The notes under the pieces were generated by a model. That model was given only the letters and a program-made list of their open reading frames with translations, was not told where the DNA came from and searched no databases. A program made the translations under genes and the position numbers. From Chelydra serpentina (Eukaryota > Chordata > Testudines > Chelydridae), in contig JBAIAC010000033.1 in NCBI GenBank assembly GCA_037349315.1, forward strand, positions 24,446,001 to 24,510,000: a stretch of 64,000 bases of DNA, given 5' to 3'. Numbering within the stretch: the stretch's first letter is position 1; each line of letters starts with the position of its first letter. Positions 1 to 9,064 of the stretch are shown here, piece after piece.

Positions 1-820
1 CAGTGGTGGATTAACAGACTGCTGGGGGGAGCCCTGGACCCTAACTGCCCTGCGTGGGGGTCGAGTACTCGAGAGCAGCCCCTGGCCCATGTCCCCACAC
101 CGTCCAGGACAGGTGGAGGGCCTGGGGCTCCCCACAGCAGCCCAGGCTCCCTGGGCAGCTCTTACCTCGGTCCAGCTCTCGCTTCTGGCTTGGCCAGGGG
201 GCAGGGCCTTCAGGGGAAGAGGAGGAGCGGGGGAGGGGCCTCATGGTGAGGAGGATGTGGGGGGCCCAAATGTTCTTTGTGTCCAGGGCCCCAATAAGTC
301 TTAATCCACCTCTGCTTGGGAAGGGTGGGAAAACCTAAGGGCTGGGCTATTGTGGGGCAGTTTGGATCTTTAAAAGGGGAGCTCTTCCTGACACCCCCCC
401 CCCACCACCACCACCAAAGGCCCTGAGTCAGAGTCTCCAGTGCATGTACCTTACAGCAGTGCAAAGGGAGTGTGAAACACAATCAGATCCAAGTGGCAGG
501 GTTTTGCCCTGGTGGACATGATGGCACAATGTAGACTCAAACCCTTGTGACGAGGCTGATAGCAGTTAGTGCCACGCCTGGGTCAACTGGAGAGAAGGAG
601 ATGAGGTGCCCCTGCCTCTGCGGTCCAGCTGCCTGAATTGGCAGGGGTCCTAGTCCCCCACCCCCATGCCTATAGGGAGCCATGGACAGAACTTGGGAGC
701 TTCCGTCTTTTGTGCTAATAACTCTATTAATGTGATTAAAAAGCCATTCCAGTATTGTGAAGTAGTTCCTTCCCTGCTTAACTGACTGACCCGGAGGCTC
801 GGGGACCTTATTGCATTTTC
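1..820. other. No recognisable gene or repeat
   Basis: I see no exon, RNA gene or clear transposon here. There is a C-run beside a CAC-trinucleotide stretch near 393-416. Short frames on both strands are chance frames in GC-rich DNA. Confidence 0.5.
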
Positions 821-1408
821 CATAAGAACGGCCATACTAGGTCAGACCTAAGGTCCATCTAGCCTAGTGTCCTGTCGTCAGACAGTGGCCAGTGCCAAGT
901 GCTTCAGAGGGAATGAACAGAACAGGTAATCATCAAGTGATCCATTCCTGGCACACAGAGGCTAGGGATACCATGCTAATAGCCATTGATGGACCTATCC
1001 TCCATACATTTATCTAGTTAGTTTTTGAACCTTGTTATAGTTTTGGCCTTCACAACATCCCCTGGCAAATAATTCCACAGGTTGACTGTGTGCTGTGTGA
1101 AGAAATACTTCCTGTTGTTTTACACCTGCTGTCTATTCATTTCATTTGGTGACCCCCTAGTTCTTGTGTTAGGAGGAGTAAATAAAACTTCATTTACTTT
1201 CTCCACACCAGTCATGATTATATAGACCTCTGTCATATCCCCCTTAGTTGTCTCTTTTCCAAGCCAAAAAGTCTTAGTCTTATTAATCTCTCCTCATATG
1301 GAAGCTGCTCCCCTAATAATTTTTGTTGTCCTTTTCTGAACCTTTTCCAATTCCAATATATCTGTTTTGAGATGGGGCAACCACATCTGCATGCAGTATT
1401 CAAGATTT
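821..1408 (-). mobile_element. CR1 LINE 3' fragment, antisense
   Basis: Read on the minus strand, 1408 to about 1233 translates to the C-terminal end of a CR1-type reverse-transcriptase ORF, recognisable by its PYEERLIRLRLFGLEKRQLRG segment. The rest, down to 821, is the 3' untranslated tail typical of amniote CR1 copies and ends at the sharp boundary CATAAGAACG on the plus strand. The copy is truncated on its 5' side, as CR1 insertions usually are through incomplete reverse transcription, and the CR1 match stops abruptly near 1408. The frame is interrupted, so it is a dead fragment. Confidence 0.88.
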
Positions 1409-1914
1409 CCCAGGATGCTCTTTGTTTGCAGAGCATTTCACTCAAGCCTGACAAGGTTCACTTTCTATTTTGACTCATGGGGCTTGAGTCTCAGTTTTGC
1501 TCACCTCCTTTTTATGCAGATTTGGCAACGTAATGGGGCCTTCAAGGGGGTGGAAATGGCCCCATTAGGAATACCTCTGCTCACCAAGGGCCTTGCTGGC
1601 GAGTGTGGAGCAGACGTAAACACTCCCAGTAGGGGATTAGGTTGGTGTTATCAGGGGCATAGTGAGGTGCTTAAAGTCACTCTCCAGCCCCTGTCCCAAG
1701 AGCAGGAAGAGAGTGACTGAGGACCAGACCTGGGGCATGTCCAGGCTCCCATGCTCTAATTCGGTGCTGTGGTGTTTGGGTTCCTAGGGCTGCAGGGGAA
1801 AGATTTAATCCCACCTCCCTTACCCCCAGGAGAGGATTTACGATTAAACACAGTGTGTGGTAGCCTGGGGCCCCCAACGACAGAGGACCCCCCAAAATGC
1901 AGCCGCGCAGTGGG
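1409..1914. other. No recognisable gene or repeat
   Basis: Unassigned sequence between the CR1 break and the first TA-flanked MITE. The frames crossing it run on into flanking repeats and show no protein family features. Confidence 0.45.
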
Positions 1915-1916
1915 TA

Positions 1917-2034
1917 GGGTGACCAGATGTCCCGATTTTTTAGGGACAGTCCCGATTTTTGGGTGTTTTTCTTATATAGGCTTCTATTACCCCTCACCCC
2001 GTCCCGATTTTTCACACTTGCTGTCTGGTCACCC
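1917..2034. mobile_element. TA-flanked MITE, copy 1
   Basis: A 118-bp element with terminal inverted repeats GGGTGACCAGA and TCTGGTCACCC, flanked on both sides by the dinucleotide TA (1915-1916 and 2035-2036). TA duplication with short inverted ends is the signature of Tc1/mariner-type transposition. The inside carries two copies of a CCCGATTTTT motif and a TTCTTATATAGGC block and has no coding capacity. Two more copies lie at 8605-8725 and 52639-52757. Confidence 0.85.
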
Positions 2035-2570
2035 TAGCAGCAGGGCTCAGGCAGGCAGGCTGCCTGCATGCCATGGCCGGTGGCCCCCACGCCGCTCCCA
2101 GAAGCGTCCGTCTGCTGGCACGTCTCTGCATGCTCCTGGCGCGGGGGAGGTGGCTCCGCGTACTGCCCCCGCCTTGGGCAATGCACGGAGACCCACTGAC
2201 CCCCTCCCCCCAAGGGGCACGCAGAGACGTGCCAGCAGCAGCGCAGCAGGGCTGAGGCAGCTCCCTGCCTGCTCTGTCTCCCTCCCTCCGTGCTGCGCCG
2301 CTCCTGGAAGTGGCCAGCATGTCCCTGCGGCCCCTGCGGGGAGAGGGGGGTGTCTCCGTGTGTTGCCCTTTCCCCGAGCACCGACTCCGCAGCTCCCATT
2401 GGCTGGGAACTGTGGCCAATGGGAGCTCTGGGGGCAGCGCCTGTGGGCAGCAGCATGCGAAGACCCCCTGCCCATCTCCATCTCCGCCTAGGAGCCGCTG
2501 CCAGAAGGGTGTGCCGGTCGCTTTGAGAGCCGCACTGCCTGAGGTAAGTGCCGCCCCCCTGACCCCTCCC
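2035..2570. repeat. GC-rich dispersed repeat block with inverted-repeat core
   Basis: Very GC-rich sequence resembling a block I associate with turtle genomes (recall, not a search). The visible structure is a perfect 13-bp inverted repeat, AGCTCCCATTGGC at 2391-2403 with GCCAATGGGAGCT at 2415-2427. There are also repeated phrases such as the GCAGAGACGTGCC type in both orientations (around 2112-2130 and 2221-2235). Long overlapping frames exist on both strands, but this is expected from GC content and I do not call a gene. It may be the interior of a larger fold-back element whose ends I cannot fix. Confidence 0.5.
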
Positions 2571-2735
2571 ACACACCAACCCCCAGCACAGAGCCTGCAC
2601 CCTACACCCAAACTTCCTCCCGAGCCTGCACCCCTCACCTCTTCCCAGCCCCCTGCCCCAGCCCAGAGCCCCCACCCCGCACCCAAACTCCCTCCCAGAG
2701 CCTGCACCCCTCCCACACCCCAACCCCCTGCCCCA
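2571..2735. repeat. C-rich imperfect tandem repeat
   Basis: Imperfect repetition of a phrase of the form CAGAGCCTGCACCC ... CACCCAAACT ... CTCCC, with units near 2590, 2640 and 2695. It reads as a minisatellite-like extension of the GC-rich block to its left. The right edge at about 2740 passes into ordinary AT-richer DNA. Confidence 0.6.
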
Positions 2736-2739
2736 ATCA

Positions 2740-4101
2740 AGGTACCTCACTTTCTTTTCATTGACTTCCTATTACTTATAATATAGGAGGAGGAGGAAGA
2801 AAAAAAGAATGAAAAACGGGGGGTGGGATGGGGGTAGATAAGAGAGAATGTTCTTTTCTTGGCTGGGTCCCAAGGGGGGAGGCCTGAAAATGAAGCTGTG
2901 CACAGGGCCCCACTAACTCTAAATCCGACACTGCTCACCCCGCAATCTGTTTTCACTGGGGAAGCAAACAGCAGGCCTTTCTGTGCACATACCTTCATCT
3001 GGGGGGGAATCCGCCCGGCAAGAATTAGGAAACCTCTTAGGTGCCCCCTTTAAAAAAGTGAATCCTAAAATATTCATCCCAAAATATTGGAGTGAGTCTT
3101 TTTAATGTGCCTGTTGGTTGCCCAAGAGGGAGCTCCCGTGGAGCCCGGTGTCGTGATTCTCACATTATCCTGGCCATGCAGTTTTGACCCTATCCTTACC
3201 CTGTCTATTTATCTCATCTCTATCCGCTTATCACCATGCTATGAAAGTGCTAGTGTCTACCTGTGCCCTGCCCTGCACAGTCCCCCAGGTCTGCACCATA
3301 GGGAGAGCTACTCCTGTCACCTTGCGTCATCATGCTAGGATTGTGTGTTCCCATGCCCTGCTCCAGACTCAGCGGGGCTCACGCTGGTGCGCTAAATAGA
3401 GCTTTGGAGATGGTGCAGCTCAGGCTGGAGCTCGTCTCTCAAGCCCGCTGTTCACCACCCCCCCCGCCAGCTTTGGCCAGCCTGAGCCGCACTGTCTACG
3501 CAGCTGTTTTCAGAGTGAGTCTGTGGTCCTGGGCTGGGAGGCTCGCTCCCAATGCAGTGCGGACACGCCCTTCCTGGCAGCCTTCATGCTGCTCCCTGCA
3601 GCAGAGGAAGTCAGTGACCAAAAGGTCAAACAGCCCTCGTTGGCTTAACAAGGCCAGCCACTATCTCATGTCTCCCTAGGGGGAGAACACTGTGTGCGGG
3701 GCCTTTGCTGAACTTTACAAGCCTGCCCTGCTCTCTGTGCCTGCGTGTGTCAGGCAGACAGAGCCTTGCACGTCTCCGCCCCTCCGTCCCTCCAAATACA
3801 TTTGCTCTGTCCACTCACTTTCAGTGGACTGTGTTCCTCCCTGGTGGTACGTTCCCATGCCTGTCCCTGGGAGATGGTGGGCTGGGCTCTGTAGATTGAG
3901 TGCCCCCTTTTGCTTCCCACTACCCACAGCAGAGCCCTGGCAAAGAATGCCAGTCTCAAGCTGGCATGTGTGAAGTTCAGTGACAGCCGGCTGGGGGCTT
4001 CTCGTCGGGGGGCTGGAGAGAGCACAGGTGTGGCCTCTGCTGGAGGGCAGGGGGATGTATAGGACAAGAAGTCATGGAAGGCTTCAGGCTGTTGGGGATT
4101 A
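2740..4101. other. No recognisable gene or repeat
   Basis: Includes a purine-rich stretch around 2785-2850 and a C-run near 3458-3467. No frame resembles a known protein, and no terminal repeats or tRNA-like motifs were found. Confidence 0.45.
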
Positions 4102-4106
4102 GGAGG
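4102..4106. repeat. Target-site duplication of solo LTR (left copy)
   Basis: GGAGG, repeated exactly at 4759-4763 immediately beyond the other LTR end. Five-base duplications are usual for Ty3/gypsy-type integrases. Confidence 0.82.
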
Positions 4107-4758
4107 TGTAGCGGGATGGCACCCCGCTCCTGCCCTGAGGGGCTGGAAAGAGCCCTGGGAGAGGGCTGAGGAGCTGGGCTGATTAGAAGCAGCCACAGCT
4201 GTGGCCAGTTAATCAGGGCCCAGCTGGCCCTTATGAGAGGGCAGTGGGCCTGGAGCAAGTGGTCTCTCTTAGCTTGTAGAGGGAGAAGGGCTTGGCTGCA
4301 GGTACCTAGGGTGGAGCAGGGCTGGGGAAGGCCAGAGGAGCTCCGGCCTGAGAGAACCCCAGGCTGTGGCCTAGGGTTAGGCCTGTCTAGGTGCTGGGGT
4401 TGCGGGAGCAACCCACGGGCAGGCCGAGGCAGCAGGTCCAAACCCCCTTTGCCTGTGATGAGTGGCTTATACTGCAGTCTGCCCCAGGGCGCGGGGGCTA
4501 GCTGGTGACTGGTAGTAGCCTATGACTGAGGCAAGGTGGGGATAGTGGGTTGGGATTCCCCTGGGGAGGGGAGACCCAGATTTGGGGGTATTGCTAGGGG
4601 GCAACACCCCAGTTAAAGGGGCACCGGGTCCTGGGAGGGGCATGGGCCAGAGTGGTCAGGCGGATCACCGGCCTGCAGAGGGCGCTCCAGAGGCTGGTGA
4701 GCTAATTCCCAACTGAAACCAGCAGGAGGTGCCGCCGGGTGAGTCCAACCCTGTCACA
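4107..4758 (-). mobile_element. Solo LTR, Ty3/gypsy-like
   Basis: A 652-bp unit bounded by TGTAGCGGG on the left and CCCTGTCACA on the right (TG...CA ends). It is flanked by a perfect 5-bp direct repeat GGAGG at 4102-4106 and 4759-4763. No internal retroelement sequence adjoins it, so this is an LTR left after recombination between two LTRs. Minus orientation is favoured because that strand starts TGTGACAGGG, like the LTR of the complete element in this window, and carries a TATA-like CAGTATAAG near 4470-4480. There is no coding content. Confidence 0.85.
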
Positions 4759-4763
4759 GGAGG

Positions 4764-5130
4764 TATCAGTTGGATGGGAAGGATGAAGCCACAGACCAAA
4801 GCTATCCAGACAGGTTCCCATAGGAGCGGGGGCTAAATGAACCAACCCACGTTCACGCAGGCTCTAAGGCCCAGCCTGGCAGTTAATCCCTTGGGATCTA
4901 TGGGCCAAGAAGCAGAAAAGATAAAAGCAAAATCTCATGTAAAGATGGTAGCTTCCCAGGGGAGACCATTAAATGGCACTGAAAGGGGGCAAGGTGGGGA
5001 ACAGCAGCACTTAATCCTGTGGTGATTAGGCCGGCAGGTGGGTTTAGATCATGTGCCAGCTGCTGAAAGGGCTGCCACAGAGCTACTTACAAGGGCAAGC
5101 TCACTAGCTCCCCTGGAATAGGAACTCAGC
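4764..5130. other. No recognisable gene or repeat
   Basis: Unassigned sequence between the solo LTR and the G-run that opens the TG-rich tract. Confidence 0.45.
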
Positions 5131-5490
5131 TGGGGGGGGGGGGGGGCGTCTGTCTGTCGGAGTGTGCACATGTGTCAGTCATGGTGTGCACGTGTGTTTG
5201 TCTCAGTGTGTCTGCGCACATGTGCGTGTGTGTCAGGTTGTGTGTCAGCTGTGGTGTGCATGGGTCGGTCTGTGTGTCCCTGCGTGTGTGTGTCTGTGTA
5301 TGAGTGTGTCACGGTGTGTCTGTATGTATGCATGCATGCATGTATGTCAGCCACAGTGTAGCTGTGCTTTAGTCTCAGTGTGTCGCCTTTATGTGTGTTG
5401 GTCTCAATGTGTCCGTGTGTGTGTGTGTCAGTCACAGTGTGTCCATGCGTGTGTGTGTGTTGGACCCTGTGTCCATGTGTGTGTGAACGG
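5131..5490. repeat. G-run followed by TG-rich degenerate microsatellite
   Basis: A run of about 14 G starts near 5133. It is followed by some 340 bp of alternating TG with interspersed TCAG/CACAG phrases (for example TGTGTGTCAGTCACAGTGTG near 5420-5440). The frames across it translate to Cys/Val/His-rich low-complexity strings and are not genes. Confidence 0.9.
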
Positions 5491-8400
5491 CTCTTCAGAC
5501 CCTTCTGAAGGAGCTCTGTAAATTGTAATCAGATTAAGGCAGCCAATCACTTAGAGCCCTTGAAAAGGGCATACGTTTTCTAATCAGTACCTAGCATTGA
5601 GTCTCACAAAGGGTCTAAGTAACTCGGCAGGGGTCGGGCCCTTTGGAGCTCAGGGGAGGGGGCGCTCCTTTCTTTTCTCTCTGTCCCTTGTAATTATGTC
5701 AATTTGCTAGCCAAATTGTTTGCTTGAGTGGACAGTGGGGGCTTGCCCCCCCTGGCCTTATTCATGTGGTAATGTGGGAAGGAACATGGCCTCCTGGCTT
5801 CAGGAGATGCTGCCAGCCTCCTGAGGAACAGCACACACTCCCAGAGCAGGGACCCGAACCTGCAGGGGAGAAACTCAGGCAGGCTGCTGGCTGCTAGTGC
5901 CCTTCCAACGCCCAGCTCACAGGGCAGGAGCAGATCACCGAAGGGGTGCTTGGCTTCCACACAGCGTTTGCTTTAACTTTCATTCTTCTTTCATGTAGTT
6001 GAGTCTTGAGGTTCCTTTCCCTGTCCCAGGGCTGCACAGTCACTGGAGGGGACACCGCAGACCCTGGGGAATTCAGCTCCAGTAGGATGCCACCGTGTTA
6101 TGTCCAGCGCCGTCTTTCATACAGTGCTTTAACAAGGGAAATTCTGCACTTATTTACCAGAGGAAGCGAGGCAAGGCAAAGACAGGGAGCTGCAAAGGAG
6201 CAAGAACTTGCACCAGGAGTGGTAAGACAGTGGAAAGGGACAGACAAGAGGTCAGTGCTAGACAACTGGAGAGAAGTTGAAAGACAAGGTCCATAAGGAT
6301 GGCCGGACGGTGGCAAACACAAGGAGGGCAATGCTGAGCTAGATAGGCTGGCCAAGCTGCTTTGTATGGGTGAGGAGGGAACAGCAGTATTCTGGGTGTG
6401 CTGGAATCTGGAAAAGTGGGACGAGGGATGGGAGAAGGGTGTTTCAATAGTCTAGGCAGGAGGAGATGTTGACCTGCATGAGGACTCCTGCAGGGAGGCC
6501 ATGCTACACTTGGTCAGGGTTGCAGAGGCAGCTAAAGGCAGGTCTCAGACCTCAAAGGAGAAGGAGAATCATCCAGTGTCAAGGATGGAACGATGGTTGC
6601 AGACTATGCAGTCAAATGGAAGCTCTGGGTTGAGGAGGGAGAGGGAGGAGATGGAGTTGCATTGGAGAAGGCTCCTCTTGCCTGTCTTGTGGCTTGCCGA
6701 CATTGGCTAAAGGAAGTTGCGATGAAGTATCTAGTTTATATGGTCGAGACAAGCAGAGAGGAAGGTCAGGGGGACACTACAGAGAAGGAGGCATCCCCAG
6801 AGATGGATGCAATTCCTGAGAACGTTGGTAATCCAGGGAGAAAGGGTGGCAAGGCAGGATCAGGCAACAGGGAAGAGGATCACAGCGGGAGGCTGGATGG
6901 TCTGGGGGAGGAGATGAAGGAAGAAATGCCAATGTGCAGAATTGGAGCTAGCTGTTGTGAAGGGGATATTGTGGAGAATTCATGCAGTCTTTGATTGTCA
7001 TCCATGCACTTTCTCTGGGATGTAGGCTACAGGGAGTGCCCACAGGCCGTCTCTGTGACAGATGCGTGCAGGGCATCTGGTCACTATCTATGGGATGGAC
7101 ACGAATGGGGGTTGCCGTACATTGCCCACCTGCGACACCAGCTTTGTCTTCCATTTGTCAGCTCCTCACACAAGTATGTTTGCACCTTCCTCTATGTTCT
7201 AAATGCCCTCCTTGAACTGGCCCTCAGGGCCACTGCCCCTGCTCCTTCAGCTCTCCTCTGGAGTCCCACTCTGCCGTGGCACCTACGAGGAATCAGCCAG
7301 TGAGCACTGCTGGGGAGAGCTGGCACGTCACCTGTTTAGAAGAACAAAGGAAATTCTGTTTGCAAATGTACACGTGTCTGTCCAAACTGTACACACTCAA
7401 TTGTATCCCTCGCCTCCACATCCACACGGAATATAGGGAACATTATCCTGTTTGTTTGAGTCACATGCCAGGGAGGCAACGCAGCTCAGTCCTGACCGGT
7501 AGCAACCCCATGTTGGGTGGGTTCCCCTATAGCTCGGCCATTCTGGGAAGCGCTGTGAAGTGCCAGTGTAGACAAGCCCTCTGACTGGGAACATCTTCTG
7601 CTGTCTGCTTGTGCCCCACCCTCTGGCAGCTCTGCCAATGACTGGCTAAACTCCCTGCTATTCCCATCCTGGTCTCCCAGGCACCGCTCTGCTGCTGCAC
7701 CTCAGTCCCTACCTGCAGCAGTCCCCTGCTGTCCCTAACTTAGGCCACATGCACAGCTCGGCCCAAGCACTTCCACCCTGACTTGCAGCATTTCCCACCA
7801 CTCCAGTCCTGGCCCTCTGCTGCAAAGAGAGTGTGAATCATGCCAAACTGTGTCATTGCTTTTGTGACACACCTAACCACCCACACTGGGACGAGCATTT
7901 GCATATATTTTGCCTGCAAGCCCTTGTAAAGGGGAGCCTTTATTGCCTGTATAGATCACAGTGTGTTAGTTAAGGGCTTCTTTGTATTGCATCAGACAGG
8001 AGATTGCCAGCTGGGGTCATCAGAAGTCCTGGGGTGGGGAGAAGAGACAGGAGGAGGGAGAAGCTCTGACAATACAGACTGGAGGATTAAAGGAGCATAT
8101 AAAGTTCCCATTGAGTGAGACAAGAGGCTGTTCACTCAAAGATTGACAGCAACCAGGAGGCGATTCCCAGCACAATATCCAATTAATTCTCTACCCTCTT
8201 CTCCACTGTCTCCTCCCCCCTCGGGCTGGTACATGAGCAGGGAAGGGCTGAGGCTGAGATCCTCAACAAGGTCATTAATTACTCTTGATTAAGAGGAGAT
8301 TGTTGAGCCTGGAAGGATTCAGTCCAGGCACCACTCTAAGTGGGCACCCCTTGTCCCATCCTCACCAGACTCTCATCAGCATGGCCCGCCCCAATAATCC

Positions 8401-8602
8401 ACCTCCCCAAATCTCAAGCACGGAAGAACTGTAAGATTGAGAGTCTACCAGTACTGCAGGCTGGGCTTGAGATGCATCAATAAAACTGTGTGAAGGGAGC
8501 ACAAGACAGGCACAGCAGGGGGTGCTATGGGGCAGGATGCAGGTGCATTGGCAAAGTTGGCTGTAGAGAGCCCAAAATAGGCCTACCAATGGGTGCTCTG
8601 GA
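5491..8602. other. No recognisable gene; possible old repeats
   Basis: About 3.1 kb without a supportable gene. The stretch 6170-6990 has long purine-rich frames on the plus strand (up to about 130 codons), but they have no domain signature and probably lie in degraded repeat sequence. The end of a MITE-like sequence (GTGTAGACAAGCCC) is visible near 7566-7580, but its left partner is not. Confidence 0.4.
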
Positions 8603-8604
8603 TA

Positions 8605-8725
8605 GGGTGACCATCCGTCCCGTTTTTAAAGGGACAGTCCCGTTTTTGGGGACTTTTTCTTGTGTAGGCGCCTATTACTCTCCCGCCCCCTGTCCTGTTT
8701 TTTCACAGTTGCTATCTGGTCACCC
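8605..8725. mobile_element. TA-flanked MITE, copy 2
   Basis: A 121-bp copy of the 1917-2034 family. It starts GGGTGACCATCCGTCCCG, ends CTATCTGGTCACCC and has TA on both sides (8603-8604 and 8726-8727). It differs from copies 1 and 3 by several substitutions, such as CCCGTTTTT in place of CCCGATTTTT, suggesting a different subfamily or source copy. Confidence 0.83.
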
Positions 8726-8851
8726 TAGCTCTGGATGAAGACTAAGGTTCAGACACTGAGCTTTCTGAGCAAAGATTATTCAGGACTTCTGCTCTCTGCT
8801 TAATAGGGCTGGTCAAAAAAAAAATGTTGATGGAAAATTTGGGGTTTTGAC

Positions 8852-9056
8852 CACTGTTCCGTCTAAGCTGTGCGCGTGTGCACGCATACACAGATCCTAA
8901 ACCCCACGCACATGGCGAAACACTGCACGCACAAAAATTTGCACAGAAGCACAACAATTTGCATAGAAGACATTTTTTGCGCACACAACCTGTCAAAAAT
9001 TTGCACAGAAGAAATTTTTTGTGCACACGACCTCTCAAAAATTAGAGGGAACATTG
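8852..9056. mobile_element. hAT-type MITE with perfect 8-bp duplication
   Basis: A 205-bp element starting CACTGTTCCGTCTAA and ending TTAGAGGGAACATTG, which are inverted copies of each other with a few mismatches. It is flanked by a perfect 8-bp direct repeat GTTTTGAC (8844-8851 and 9057-9064). An 8-bp duplication and CA-starting short inverted ends fit hAT transposases. Inside are direct repeats of the motif AATTTGCACAGAAG (near 8936-8949 and 8997-9010, with a partial copy AATTTGCATAGAAG at about 8956). No coding capacity. Confidence 0.88.
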
Positions 9057-9064
9057 GTTTTGAC

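Noticed and set aside
2012..2740. Overlapping open frames of about 240 codons on the minus strand and a 158-240 codon frame on the plus strand
   Set aside because: They overlap in several frames in GC-rich repeat DNA, have low-complexity Gly/Ala/Pro/Arg composition and no domain.
5162..5521. 119-codon Cys/Val-rich frame
   Set aside because: It is a translation of a TG-rich microsatellite.
7425..7583. Possible GTCTACA-end MITE finishing at GTGTAGACAAGCCC
   Set aside because: Only one end is recognisable and no flanking duplication was found.
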